Positions 1-8,244 of a stretch of DNA of 64,000 bases are shown here, one piece after another. Under the pieces are notes generated by a model that was not told the origin of the DNA, searched no databases, and saw only the letters and a program-made list of their open reading frames with translations. The number at the start of each line of letters is the position of its first letter. Within the stretch, counting starts at the first letter, position 1. The stretch spans positions 372,001-436,000 of the forward strand of contig NZ_VOHK01000001.1 of assembly GCF_007859325.1 (NCBI RefSeq), given 5' to 3'. The position numbers were made by a program, and so were the translations under genes. Source of the DNA: Luteimonas marina. GTDB taxonomy: Bacteria; Pseudomonadota; Gammaproteobacteria; Xanthomonadales; Xanthomonadaceae.

Positions 1-70
1 GCGGCGCCATGTCGCCGGGCAAGGCGCGGAACAGGTCGAGCTGTTCGCGCTCTTGCCGTGGGCTGGACAT
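1..70 (-). CDS. repA: Replication initiator protein A (RepA), N-terminal fragment
   Basis: Only the first 23 or so codons are present; the gene runs off the left edge. The peptide starts MSSPRQEREQLDLFRALPGD, which resembles the N-terminus of the RepA-type initiators found in ICEs with an AlpA-DUF2285-RepA-ParA backbone. Translation probably starts at the ATG at 70; a GTG four codons upstream is an alternative. It lies directly downstream of the AlpA-like gene on the same strand, as expected for an operon. The function is inferred from this short N-terminus plus gene order, so the call is moderately secure. Confidence 0.6.
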   Translation of the reverse strand, partial: MSSPRQEREQLDLFRALPGDMAP

Positions 71-96
71 GACGACGGCCACCGGCGAGCCTGCGA

Positions 97-381
97 TCAG
101 CGGCCATCACGGTAGTCGCCCGCGTGGCGTTCGGCATATTCCGGGTCGGACGTGGCCTCATAGCTGCGCTGGTCGGCCCAGGCATCGAGGTCGGCCACCG
201 AGTACATGACGCGGCGGCCGAACTTGCGGAACTTCGGGCCGCCGCCGATCACGCGCTGTTTCTCCAGCGTGCGCGGCGACAGCCGCAGGTATTCGGCGGC
301 TTCGTCGTTGGTCAGGTAGCGTTGGGGCTGCACGGGCGCAGCGACAGCAGCGGCGGCAGGCCGCAAGGGAGCGGGTCGCAT
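97..381 (-). CDS. AlpA-like helix-turn-helix protein (MerR/excisionase type)
   Basis: A 94-residue DNA-binding protein. The core, from about residue 25, reads YLTNDEAAEYLRLSPRTLEK and continues with GGGPKFRKFGRRVMYSVADLDAW, the typical HTH_17/AlpA fold used by phage excisionases and ICE regulators. The N-terminus is a low-complexity Ala/Pro-rich stretch. The start at 381 was chosen over an ORF extension because GGAGG lies 8 bases upstream of this ATG. In related ICEs this small gene sits between the DUF2285 gene and repA and probably regulates excision or backbone transcription; that role is inferred. Confidence 0.85.
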   Translation of the reverse strand: MRPAPLRPAAAAVAAPVQPQRYLTNDEAAEYLRLSPRTLEKQRVIGGGPKFRKFGRRVMYSVADLDAWADQRSYEATSDPEYAERHAGDYRDGR

Positions 382-496
382 GGGATGTACCTCCATCAAG
401 CCCGGCCACACCACGCGGCCGGATAGAGGCACTTTCGAGAAAGCAAGGATTCCTGCTAAGGGACGATTTGCAGGAGACGCGAAACGTCCCCCCCCT

Positions 497-1264
497 TTAG
501 TACAGCGGTGGCGGAAGCTGTGCCAAGCGGCGGTAGCCGCCACGCATCAGCGCATAGCCCCGGCGCACCAACCGCCGCACGCGGGCACGCAAGGCGCTGT
601 CGGCGTGCCAGTTGGCCACGACGGCATCGGCGCCGAACAGCCCTTCGGCCACCTCGCGCAAGGACGCGCCCGCGAGGGTCGCGTCGAGCGCCTGCAAGGT
701 GTGGAGTTCCAGTACCGCGGCAGGCGTGGGCCGTGAGCGGGCCGCCGCTGCAGGCGTGGCCTCGGTCGCGGCGGACAGCGCATCCAGCCCAGCGGCCAGC
801 GCACGATAGCGTGCGCACGGCGCAGCGCAGGCGCGGATGGCGTAGAGGTAGGCCATGCCATCCTCCAGGCCCGGTGCGAGGACGAGTCGCAGGCAGCAGC
901 CGGGCCAGTGCGACACCAGCACCAAGCGCTTGCCATCGTGGATCAGTTGCTTGCGGCCAGGCACGCGCCAGAATTCGAAGACAGCGGCTTCGGGCGGTGG
1001 ATCGGCATCGGGAAGAAGCTGCACCACGGCATCGTGATCGGGGAACCAGGCCGGATGCGCGTCCCGCGCATCCAGGGCGGGATCTTCCAGCAGGCGCAGG
1101 CCCCAAGCCTGCGCCGCGTCCGGCCGGCGACGACGGCGCAGCCAGTCGCGGCGGTAATCGGGATTCCGTCGCAGGTACTCCCAGGCCAGTGCCGGGCCGT
1201 CGAGGTGCAGTGTGTAGAGATAGGCGGCGGTGGGATACCAATGCTCGGCGCTCGCTTCGGCCAT
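497..1264 (-). CDS. DUF2285 (DUF6499-type N-terminus) ICE protein
   Basis: A 255-residue protein with the features of ICE-encoded DUF2285 proteins. The N-terminus (YLYTLHLDGPALAWEYLRRN) matches the transcriptional-regulator-like DUF6499 segment. The C-terminal part contains LREVAEGLFG followed by an Arg-rich helix (RARVRRLVRRGYALMRGGYR) resembling a winged helix. GGGAGG lies 6 bases before the ATG. It is the first gene of the minus-strand group leading to the AlpA-like gene and repA. A DNA-binding or regulatory role in the element is likely but inferred; no enzymatic motif is visible. Confidence 0.8.
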   Translation of the reverse strand: MAEASAEHWYPTAAYLYTLHLDGPALAWEYLRRNPDYRRDWLRRRRRPDAAQAWGLRLLEDPALDARDAHPAWFPDHDAVVQLLPDADPPPEAAVFEFWRVPGRKQLIHDGKRLVLVSHWPGCCLRLVLAPGLEDGMAYLYAIRACAAPCARYRALAAGLDALSAATEATPAAAARSRPTPAAVLELHTLQALDATLAGASLREVAEGLFGADAVVANWHADSALRARVRRLVRRGYALMRGGYRRLAQLPPPLY

Positions 1265-1613
1265 GACGCAACCTCCCGTGTAGCAGGAACGTCGCCACGG
1301 ATTTCGCCGTACGGAGCTATCGAATCGCCATCAAGCTGTCATCGGGTCGGGGTGAACTGATGTGGCAGGTGTCAAGACCGATTGGCTCCGAAGCATTGCG
1401 AAAATCGTCTCGATGCGACGGCTGAAACGCCAGAAAATCTGGCGTCAGCATCAGGCACCGTGCCGAAACCCGCGCCAAAGATCATGTCTGTTTCGGTCAG
1501 GCACGCACCGATTTCGTGCAATAAAGCCGAGCAAGATCTATTCGGTCTTGACCAAGACCGAAATAGTCACAATGTGCTCGCCTTGGCTCGGCTTTCTCTG
1601 TCTTCGTGGCCGC
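1265..1613. promoter_or_regulatory. Intergenic region with two dyads upstream of the DUF2285-alpA-repA genes
   Basis: No convincing gene lies here. Two perfect inverted repeats are visible: CGCCAGA-AAA-TCTGGCG at 1428-1444, and TTCGGTCTT-GACC-AAGACCGAA at 1541-1562. The motif AAGACCGA recurs near 1374. The segment is less GC-rich than its neighbours. Its position, upstream of the minus-strand backbone genes, suits a promoter/operator region; an origin-like role for RepA is a weaker alternative. Confidence 0.5.
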
Positions 1614-1964
1614 TCAATCCGTGATCGAGCCGTTCTCCTGCGCCCGTCGGGCGTACTCCGACAGCGGGCGCTCTGCCAGAAAGTAGAGATCACGCATCAC
1701 CGGCTGCTGGCGCGGCCCGACGATGGATGCCAGATCGGACAGCTTTACCGTCCCCAACGTCGGCAGGCCGATACCCAGGTCGATCAGTCCCCAGGCCGTA
1801 TCGCCGTCGTCCGGGTCAAGCGCGGCCAGCAGCCAGATGGCGTGCGCGTCGGGAGTGAACAGGCGCACCGCCGGCAACGGGTCGATGCGCCGGCCGGCAG
1901 TGCGTACCTCGCCTACGGCGAGTAGCTGCACGCGCTGTTCGGCGGTAATGAGCGGCGGGTTCAT
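1614..1964 (-). CDS. DUF2958 domain protein
   Basis: A 116-residue protein starting MNPPLITAEQRVQLLAVGE and containing the DUF2958 signature: WLLAALDPDDGDTAWGLIDLG followed by a PTLGTVKLSDLA segment. DUF2958 proteins are frequent in ICEs and plasmids with this backbone; their biochemical role is unknown. The start at 1964 fits the family N-terminus; the ORF is open for a further 35 codons that look like non-coding repeat. The Shine-Dalgarno sequence is weak. Confidence 0.8.
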   Translation of the reverse strand: MNPPLITAEQRVQLLAVGEVRTAGRRIDPLPAVRLFTPDAHAIWLLAALDPDDGDTAWGLIDLGIGLPTLGTVKLSDLASIVGPRQQPVMRDLYFLAERPLSEYARRAQENGSITD

Positions 1965-2016
1965 GGCCGGGATTCCCACGAAAGCGGGGATGCACGAAGC
2001 CGTTTTCCCGACAAGA

Positions 2017-2195
2017 CGCGGAAGCGCCAAAGCGGATGCGTGCTTTCGTGTGGAAGCACGAAAGCGCAAGCCATCGAATCCGTATATGCACGGAAACGCG
2101 GAAGCGGAATTGCGCGGGGCAGGAAAGACACGGATGCGGTTCCCCGGTTCTGTGGAAAGCCGCCGATGCGGATTTCCTTAAAAGCACGGAAGCGG
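2017..2195. repeat. Cluster of degenerate CACGGAAGCGG-like iterons
   Basis: Between the DUF2958 gene and the divergent XRE gene, a motif close to CACGGAAGCGG recurs at about 2017, 2030, 2057, 2089 (two in tandem to 2107), 2129 and 2185. One pair forms a perfect dyad, GCTTTCGTG-TGGAAG-CACGAAAGC, at 2042-2065. Short, spaced direct repeats of this kind suggest initiator- or regulator-binding sites, such as for RepA or the XRE protein. This was read by eye and not tested statistically. Confidence 0.45.
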
Positions 2196-2279
2196 GCTGG
2201 CCCGCCGGAATGAACACTTTAGATTGTAGCCCTATGGTACGCAATGGGCTGTCATCTTGGTTTTTGCGGGGGAACCAAG

Positions 2280-2582
2280 TTGGCGACGGCGAAACACTCA
2301 TTGGCAGCGGCGATACGGACAGTTAGGAAGGCGCGTGGCTTGAGCCAGGAAGCGTTCTCCGACGTGTCCAGTCGCACCTACATGAGCACGCTGGAACGCG
2401 ACCTGAAAAGCCCGACCATCCACAAGCTGGCCGAACTGTGCGAAGTCATGGAAGTGCATCCCCTCACGCTGCTGACGCTGGCATATGTAGGACGCGACCC
2501 GCTCAACGCCGATCAGCTCCTTGCTCAAGTCCAGCGGGAACTGAAGGAAATCGTTGCAGCATCGAAGATAGAGAACTCATGA
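2280..2582 (+). CDS. XRE-family helix-turn-helix transcriptional regulator
   Basis: A Cro/CI-type HTH protein of about 100 residues (IRTVRKARGLSQEAFSDVS, then STLERDLKSPTIHKLAELCE), with a short C-terminal helix. Two starts are possible. TTG at 2280 has GGGGGAACC a few bases upstream and gives the family-like N-terminus LATAKHSLAAAIR. The ATG at 2244 adds 12 residues (MGCHLGFCGGTK) and has no ribosome-binding site. It faces away from the minus-strand backbone and is a likely local repressor of the element. Confidence 0.85.
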   Translation: MATAKHSLAAAIRTVRKARGLSQEAFSDVSSRTYMSTLERDLKSPTIHKLAELCEVMEVHPLTLLTLAYVGRDPLNADQLLAQVQRELKEIVAASKIENS

Positions 2583-2612
2583 TCGCGGCCTAACTGGCCG
2601 TTAAAACACCCA

Positions 2613-3305
2613 ATGGCCATACCAACACATTGCGGCATGCCGCCGCTTCATCAGAACATTGAAGGTCTTCGCTCGCATGCCATGCTTATAAGCATATTTA
2701 TGCCCGAGCCAGATGTTTCAGTCGAGAAAAGAAAGTGGCGCTCCTGGTTGGTGCATTGTCTTGTCAAGACGGCCCGCCACTACAATGATGCGCGGTCGTT
2801 AATACTTGCGCAGATAAGTGAAGGCCAACGATCTTCTGCCGAGATGGCAAAAGGCCGACTTTTGCCTGTGTTCGACTTCGCATTTGCTATGGAAGACTGC
2901 ATCACATCGCTTGAAAAAGCGGTAGCGTGCATCCGGGCTTTGTCAGACAAAGGAGAAATGCCATCGGCATTTGTTCTCGCGTTATATAACGAGCGGCAGT
3001 CCCTAAACGATTTTCGTAGGCAACAGGAACACATGCACTCTCAGATCGCCGCAGGCCAAACCGGCGATGGCCCGATCCTCGTGACGCTATCGGACGATGG
3101 TGACGGCATGAGACTCCGCGGTCTTACGATGTCGTTCGTCGCTCTGTTTAAGTTGATCGATGCTATCTACCGCGATATAGCGACCTTCTTCCCTGCGCAC
3201 GATATTCAGTCGCCGCCATCGCCGGGAGGTGTACCTCAAATCTCAATGTCCATGACAATTGAGGTTGTCCAGGGTGAGCCCAAACCGCCGGACGTTCCGT
3301 CGTAG
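2613..3305 (+). CDS. Hypothetical protein, ICE cargo
   Basis: A 230-residue protein I do not recognise. It is soluble and largely helical, with a Trp/Arg-rich early segment (KRKWRSWLVHCLVKTARHY) and a proline-rich tail. No signal peptide, membrane segment or catalytic motif is evident. Base composition and codon use are visibly less GC-biased than the flanking backbone, which suggests separately acquired cargo. The start is uncertain: ATG 2613 has no clear ribosome-binding site, and 2637 or 2682 are alternatives. It converges on the DUF736 gene. Confidence 0.6.
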   Translation: MAIPTHCGMPPLHQNIEGLRSHAMLISIFMPEPDVSVEKRKWRSWLVHCLVKTARHYNDARSLILAQISEGQRSSAEMAKGRLLPVFDFAFAMEDCITSLEKAVACIRALSDKGEMPSAFVLALYNERQSLNDFRRQQEHMHSQIAAGQTGDGPILVTLSDDGDGMRLRGLTMSFVALFKLIDAIYRDIATFFPAHDIQSPPSPGGVPQISMSMTIEVVQGEPKPPDVPS

Positions 3306-3307
3306 GA

Positions 3308-3335
3308 AAGCCCCGCCGCAGTGTGGACGGGGCTT
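3308..3335. terminator. Hairpin between convergent genes
   Basis: AAGCCCCG, a 12-base loop and CGGGGCTT form a perfect 8-bp stem between the convergent hypothetical and DUF736 genes. It lacks a long T-run on either strand, so it may act bidirectionally and weakly. Confidence 0.5.
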
Positions 3336-3346
3336 CGTGGAGGCCG

Positions 3347-3661
3347 TCAGGCCGCTTTGGGCTTGCTGCGCGACCAGATCAGGTCGTGCGTGCCGTCCTC
3401 GTTCTCGATCAGGCGGGCATAGACCGTCGCCGGGAACGAAGGATCGTCGAGGGATACGGACACGTAGGGCCGCCCGGCTTCGCTGGTCTTCTTCCACGCT
3501 GCGCCGATGTCGTGGCCGGCCGCCTGAAGGCGGAAGTCGGGGGCGTTCTCGGTGTCGCCCTTGTCGTTGGGAATCAATTTGACCTTGACGTTCAGGGTCA
3601 GGGTGCGGAACGTGCCGGTGAAGCCGTCTTTCTCTGCGGTGAAGGTGCCGATGTTTGCCAT
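3347..3661 (-). CDS. DUF736 family protein
   Basis: A 104-residue protein starting [20 protein letters not shown] and containing [20 protein letters not shown] and [19 protein letters not shown], which are hallmark segments of DUF736. Members are small proteins common in proteobacterial ICEs and plasmids, normally near parB and DUF932 genes as here; their function is not established. The length matches the family. Confidence 0.9.
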   Translation of the reverse strand: MANIGTFTAEKDGFTGTFRTLTLNVKVKLIPNDKGDTENAPDFRLQAAGHDIGAAWKKTSEAGRPYVSVSLDDPSFPATVYARLIENEDGTHDLIWSRSKPKAA

Positions 3662-4397
3662 GATGAATTTCCTTCTTTCGGTTGAACAGGGTTCGCGCCC
3701 ATCGCGTCCTGTTGTGATCCGACCGGCGGGGGATGGGCTGGCTGCACCGCTTGCGGGCGCAACGCAGTGGAGCGCCTAGAAGCGAAAAGAATTTGTCCCG
3801 CGAGGAATGCGCGTAGCGCAGGGGAAATTGTTTTCGCTGGAAGGTTGCAGCCATAGAAGCCCGGCCACCGCCAGGATTCACAAACAGACAGGACGCCTTG
3901 GGCCGACTCGCTCCGAAAGGAACATGGCTGACTCGGCTTCCCGCGTGACGGCTTCACCGGCTTGCGCCCTGGCACGGGCAAGGACAACACCCAACGACAA
4001 GGTGAAAGCGTCCCTGACGTAGCAGGCGGCCGCTTGCTTGAGGCGTGGCGTGGAAGCTCCATTGCAAGGCCGGGCGGCGTGTCGGTGAACCGTCCTTCGT
4101 GACGTACATGCGACGAACTGCCAGGGTCGAGGACGGCACGCTTTCGTGCAACCTGCGGCAGCAAGCCGGGGCGTAGGCCCACAAGCCCCGATCATTGCGG
4201 CGGGGCGCTGCCTTCACCGCAAGCGCAGCGCGCAGCGCCGCAGGCGCGAAGGCGCGAGGGATTGAAGCCGAATGGCCGTGGCGGCAAAGACGGCTCGGGG
4301 CGCAGCCTGAAAGCCCGGCGGGCATTGCGCCGACACGCTCATAATTTTTAGTGGGTCACGCTAAACTGCCACGAAGCGATACGCCACCGGATAATTT
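3662..4397. other. 736-base intergenic segment without a supported gene
   Basis: Only overlapping, low-quality ORFs occur here; none resembles a known family or has a convincing start. The first part is the upstream region of the DUF736 gene. The rest is GC-rich with short repeats of GCGCGAAGGCGCG type. Near 4347-4364 an imperfect dyad (TTAGTG...CGCTAA) lies shortly before the next gene. A non-coding RNA cannot be excluded. Confidence 0.4.
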
Positions 4398-5126
4398 ATG
4401 GGATATCTTATGGAAGGCATGCCCTCTTGGGTTAATACTGTTATTGCCGTTGGCGGTGTCCTAGGAACGATAGTTACCGCTGTCGCAACTTTTTTTCTAT
4501 GGCGCGTAACCAAGACTCTTGCGCATGAAACGACAAGGATGGCTGAAGCCGCAGCTCAACCACATGTCGTCGTGACACTCACTCCCAATCGGTGGTCAAT
4601 GCGGCATTTTGATATTCACATCGACAATACCGGAAATGCGACAGCATATGACATTTCTATCGCCTTCGATCCTCCACTAGAAAATGGGGAGGCACGCGGA
4701 GACCGGGTCGAAATCCCATTCCAGAAAATAAGTGTCCTCAAACCCGGTCAAGGCATGGTGAGTTATTTGTCTGAATTCGGAAAACTGAAGGGCAAGACCT
4801 ACGAAGTTGACATTAGCTGGAAGCGTGATGCATCCAGCCAACAGCGTCAGAAAAATTCATATACCTTAAGTATGCTCGACCATGAGGGAGTCAGTCGTCT
4901 CGGAGATGAGCCATTGGTTGAGATCGCCAAACACATCAAGAAAATTGAGGAAAACTGGAGTCCGGTTGCCAAAGGGCAAAAGCGCACAAAGGTAGATGTG
5001 TTTAGCGGTTTTGATAGGCTGCATGAGCGTCGAGAAGCGAATCGGATGCGTCGTCGGTGGCAAAGAGAACAAGAGGATCATTCTTCAAAGAATGCGCAAT
5101 CTGACACTCCGAATTCTCAGCAATAA
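4398..5126 (+). CDS. Hypothetical membrane-anchored protein, ICE cargo
   Basis: A 242-residue protein. Residues 10-36 form one hydrophobic helix (WVNTVIAVGGVLGTIVTAVATFFLW), followed by a soluble domain rich in beta-strand patterns. The C-terminus is highly charged (RREANRMRRRWQREQEDHS). The overall shape is that of a single-pass protein with a cytoplasmic domain; I do not recognise the family. GC content is clearly lower than the backbone, pointing to separate acquisition. Orphan single-TM genes in such positions are sometimes defence or stress cargo, but nothing here proves that. Confidence 0.6.
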   Translation: MGYLMEGMPSWVNTVIAVGGVLGTIVTAVATFFLWRVTKTLAHETTRMAEAAAQPHVVVTLTPNRWSMRHFDIHIDNTGNATAYDISIAFDPPLENGEARGDRVEIPFQKISVLKPGQGMVSYLSEFGKLKGKTYEVDISWKRDASSQQRQKNSYTLSMLDHEGVSRLGDEPLVEIAKHIKKIEENWSPVAKGQKRTKVDVFSGFDRLHERREANRMRRRWQREQEDHSSKNAQSDTPNSQQ

Positions 5127-5137
5127 CTAGTTTTAAA

Positions 5138-5209
5138 TCCGGGCGCGGACACCGACGCGCCCGGACTTGCTTTTCACAGCGCCCAGGACGGAACGGCCTG
5201 GGCGCTGTG
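5138..5209. terminator. Two strong hairpins between convergent cargo gene and parB
   Basis: The first hairpin, TCCGGGCGCG/CGCGCCCGGA, spans 5138-5165 with an 8-base loop. The second has 13-base perfect arms, CACAGCGCCCAGG/CCTGGGCGCTGTG, at 5175-5209. They sit between the end of the plus-strand cargo gene and the end of minus-strand parB, so they probably terminate both. Confidence 0.55.
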
Positions 5210-5297
5210 CTTGCTGACCGCGTTATTCCTGCGCCTTGATGAATCGCACAAAGCGAAGCGCCCCGGTTGTGGCCGAGGCGCTTACCTTCCGCAAAGT

Positions 5298-7334
5298 TCA
5301 AGCGGCCAGCGCCTGCGTGAGTTCATCCGCCATTGCTTCGGCATCCGCCGGGGCGTTGTCTTGCTCCCGCATGGTTTCCGACGTTTCAGCCTTGAAGATA
5401 GCAGGCATCCAGCTCGTACCGTTCGCCAGCCGTTCGGCTTCGCTGGCAATGTCGCCTTTCTTCAACTTCGCCAGCCGGGTGATGTGCGCGGGGGCGTACT
5501 GCTCAACGGCTTCCAGAATCGCGGCCTTCGGTACATGCTGGAAGTAGCCGTCTGCGGTCGGCTTCCACCATGCCGCCATGTCCAGCCTCACGGCCTGCGC
5601 CAGTTCCGCGCCCGGCTGCTGTGCCATAGCGCGGGGCGTCACCACGTCCACCGTGGACGCCACGCACACGGCCAACAGGCGCACCAGTTCATCCTGCGGC
5701 TTCGCCAGCAGCGCGGCGAACAGTTCGGCGCTGTCCTCCGGCAAGGCTTCACCCGCCACCTGTTGCAGTTCACGCAGCGCCACGGCGGCGGGCGATTCCG
5801 GCCAGTCCGGGGCCATGCCTTCCAGCCGGTCTTGCACTTTCAGGCTCACGCCCAGCGGCAAGTCGTGGCCGTAGTGGTTGTCCTGCAAGACGCTCCGCAC
5901 CATGCCATGCACCAGCGCGGCCAGCGCGACTTGCGGATGGCGGGCGACTTCGATTTGCAGCGCGGCGGTGCGGTGCGCGCTCAACCGCTGCGCCAGCCGG
6001 TCGGACAGGCTCGCGGCCTTGGGCTGCTCGGTGTCCTCGCCTTCGTCGTCGTTCCCTGCTTCGCCTTCCGCGCTGCCGAAACCCTGCTGCAAGCGTTCCA
6101 GCGTGCGCAGCGCCTTGGCTTCTGCCTCGCGCAGCAGCCCGCAATGAATCACGGCTTCGCCGCTGCGGTCGAGGGTGACGATGGCACCGGCCACGGCGCG
6201 CACATCCGGGGCGTAGCCCTGCAAGGCTTCCTCCACGGCTTGCAGTTCCCCGGCAACCTGTTCGCGGCGCGGTTCCAGCGCTTCGGTCTTGTCCTCGTCC
6301 TCGGCGTCGTAGGCTTCTTCCAGTTCGGCGTCGATCTTGTCGAGGCGGGTTTGCAGCGAGGCGATGCGGCGGGCTTCGCGGGCGTTCGGTTCGCGGCGCT
6401 GGCGCGGCGCGTTCTGGAACGCCTGCCGCTCGGCGTAGCTCATATGCGGCACGGCTTCGACCCACGCCCAACCCTCGGCGCGCACGTCCCCGGCCAGCGC
6501 ATCCAGCTTGCTGCGCACCAGCGTTTCCAGCAGCGCGGCGTCGGTCAGGTAGGTTCCGGCATCGCCTTCGGCGAACAGGTCGCGGCGGATGCCGCCGCCC
6601 GCCGCCGTGTAGGCGTCCAGACCGGCAAAGCGCACCAGCGGATGCGAAGCGTCGATTTCGCGCTCGGTCAGGCGTTCGCGCAGCGGGGACGCGCCACGCT
6701 GCCATTCGGGCGCGCCGTAGAACGCGCTTTCCTGCGCGGCGTGGTCGTCGGTGATGGTCAGGGCCATCAACTGTTCCAGCGTGACGGCTCCGCCCCGGTA
6801 GTCGGCCAGCAGGCGCGGCGAGACGTTGGCGAGTTTGAGACGGCGCTGCACCACCAGCGGGGACACGCCGAAGTCGGCGGCAATGTCCTCGATGGGCCGG
6901 CCTTCGGCCACCAGCGCGGCAAAGGCTTCAAACTGGTCTGCCGGGTGCATGGCTTCGCGCTGCACGTTCTCGGTGAGGCTGGCCGTGCGGGCGGTGCCAT
7001 CGGCCACCAGCAGGCAAGGCACTTCCCATTCTTTGCTGATGCGGTGCTTCTTCGCCAGCAGCTTCAACGCGGCAAGACGACGGCCACCGGCCACCACTTC
7101 GTAATGCTCGCCATCGGCGGTGGTTATGACGATGAGGTTTTGCAGCAGGCCGACACGCTGGATGCTCGCGGCCAGCTCGGGGATGGACATGCGTGGGGTC
7201 TTGCGCACGTTGCGACCAGTCGGGCGCGACACCAGCCGCGACAGCGGAACCAGAATCAGGTTCTTGGTCGGGTCGGCAGTTTCCAGCGCGGGGACTTGGA
7301 TGGCGCGGGCTTCGCTTTGGGGGATGGCGTTCAT
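5298..7334 (-). CDS. ParB/RepB/Spo0J-family partition protein
   Basis: A large 678-residue ICE-type ParB. A ParB/sulfiredoxin-like domain occupies roughly residues 30-130 (GRNVRKTPRMSIPELAASIQ, then YEVVAGGRRLAALKLLAKK). The GGRR motif is characteristic of NTP-binding ParB domains, and ENVQREAMHPADQFEAF follows. An HTH segment (IEDIAADFGVSPLVVQRRLK) lies near residue 150. The long C-terminal part is Glu/Ala-rich with coiled-coil potential. The start at 7334 was chosen for AAGGAG 8 bases upstream. Proteins of this size and order occur in ICEs with DUF932 and DUF736; a role in element maintenance or regulation is inferred. Confidence 0.9.
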   Translation of the reverse strand: MNAIPQSEARAIQVPALETADPTKNLILVPLSRLVSRPTGRNVRKTPRMSIPELAASIQRVGLLQNLIVITTADGEHYEVVAGGRRLAALKLLAKKHRISKEWEVPCLLVADGTARTASLTENVQREAMHPADQFEAFAALVAEGRPIEDIAADFGVSPLVVQRRLKLANVSPRLLADYRGGAVTLEQLMALTITDDHAAQESAFYGAPEWQRGASPLRERLTEREIDASHPLVRFAGLDAYTAAGGGIRRDLFAEGDAGTYLTDAALLETLVRSKLDALAGDVRAEGWAWVEAVPHMSYAERQAFQNAPRQRREPNAREARRIASLQTRLDKIDAELEEAYDAEDEDKTEALEPRREQVAGELQAVEEALQGYAPDVRAVAGAIVTLDRSGEAVIHCGLLREAEAKALRTLERLQQGFGSAEGEAGNDDEGEDTEQPKAASLSDRLAQRLSAHRTAALQIEVARHPQVALAALVHGMVRSVLQDNHYGHDLPLGVSLKVQDRLEGMAPDWPESPAAVALRELQQVAGEALPEDSAELFAALLAKPQDELVRLLAVCVASTVDVVTPRAMAQQPGAELAQAVRLDMAAWWKPTADGYFQHVPKAAILEAVEQYAPAHITRLAKLKKGDIASEAERLANGTSWMPAIFKAETSETMREQDNAPADAEAMADELTQALAA

Positions 7335-7413
7335 GGTGATAACTCCTTGCGGTGAGGGATGCAGCAGCAAAAGAAGCGGCAAGGGCTGCTGCCTGCCCCT
7401 GCCGCGTGGGGAT

Positions 7414-8244
7414 TCAGGCTTTCAACTGGCGCAGGCCATCGGCCAGCATCCAGAGGGCGCGGTTCAGGCGCACATCGGAATCAATGCCCTGCACCGGGCG
7501 GGTTTTCTGGCGGCGACCATTGGCGCTGCGGCCATGCAATCCGCCTTTGGTCAGGTTTTCTTGGGTGCGGTTGAACACGCTCCACAAGTCCGGGCGGCGG
7601 TCGTCGAACCGGCGCGGCATCAGGATTTGCGATTCGGTGATGGGCGCGGGCTTGTTGCCGGTGGGGTCGTACTTGAGGGCCAGCGCGGCGCGGGCGAACA
7701 CTTCGGCTTCGCCTTCATCCAGCGTGATCGCGCGCATGGCATCGCGGGATTCCTTCACCCGCTCGAAGCCCTGCAAGACTTCGTAAGCGCCTTCGATGAC
7801 GGAACCTGCCACGTCGCCTTTGTGCGGCACGCGCACATCCGCCACGGTGTCCCCGCACACAAGGCCATTGCTGCACACGAACCGGAACATGCCGGCCAGC
7901 ATCTGGTAGCTGCTGGTGCCGTCGTGCGAGTTCAGCAGGATGATTTCATTGGCTTCCGCGCCGTTGATCTGGCTGGCGTGGCGCAAGCGCAGCATGTGCT
8001 TGGTGTGTTCGCGCTTGCCTTCGTCGCGCACGCGGGTTTGGCACGCCATGAACGGCTGAAAACCCTCTTTGCGCAGTTCGGCCAGCACGGCGGCGGTGGG
8101 GATATAGGCGTACCGCTGCGAACGGCTTTCGTGCGGGGCCTCCGCGAAGATGGACGGGGCCACGCGGTGAATCTGGTCATCGGTCAGCGGGTAGTCGCTG
8201 CGCAGCGACGGCGAACGGGAAGCAAAACGGGATGCGAGTTGCAT
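7414..8244 (-). CDS. DUF932 domain protein
   Basis: A 276-residue protein matching DUF932: RSQRYAYIPTAAVLAELRKE, LRHASQINGAEANEIILLNS, SYQMLAGMFRFVCSNGLVCG. This family is encoded by phages, plasmids and ICEs; its role is unknown, with an anti-restriction or replication-related function suggested for relatives. AGGAG lies upstream of the ATG at 8244; 14 codons further upstream are open but unsupported. It precedes parB by 79 bases on the same strand, so the two are probably one transcript. Confidence 0.88.
   Translation of the reverse strand: MQLASRFASRSPSLRSDYPLTDDQIHRVAPSIFAEAPHESRSQRYAYIPTAAVLAELRKEGFQPFMACQTRVRDEGKREHTKHMLRLRHASQINGAEANEIILLNSHDGTSSYQMLAGMFRFVCSNGLVCGDTVADVRVPHKGDVAGSVIEGAYEVLQGFERVKESRDAMRAITLDEGEAEVFARAALALKYDPTGNKPAPITESQILMPRRFDDRRPDLWSVFNRTQENLTKGGLHGRSANGRRQKTRPVQGIDSDVRLNRALWMLADGLRQLKA

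Noticed and set aside
3598..4325. Several minus-strand ORFs between DUF736 and the TM cargo gene
   Set aside because: They overlap one another, are Arg/Ala/Pro-rich translations of GC-rich DNA and show no homology pattern.
5211..7355. A 714-codon plus-strand ORF antisense to parB
   Set aside because: It mirrors parB exactly, has compositionally biased translation (Gln/His/Arg-rich) and no domain. It is a product of high GC codon bias. Many similar long antisense frames (for example 18637-20460, 28331-30778, 35739-37907, 42425-44812, 58292-61144) were rejected for the same reason.
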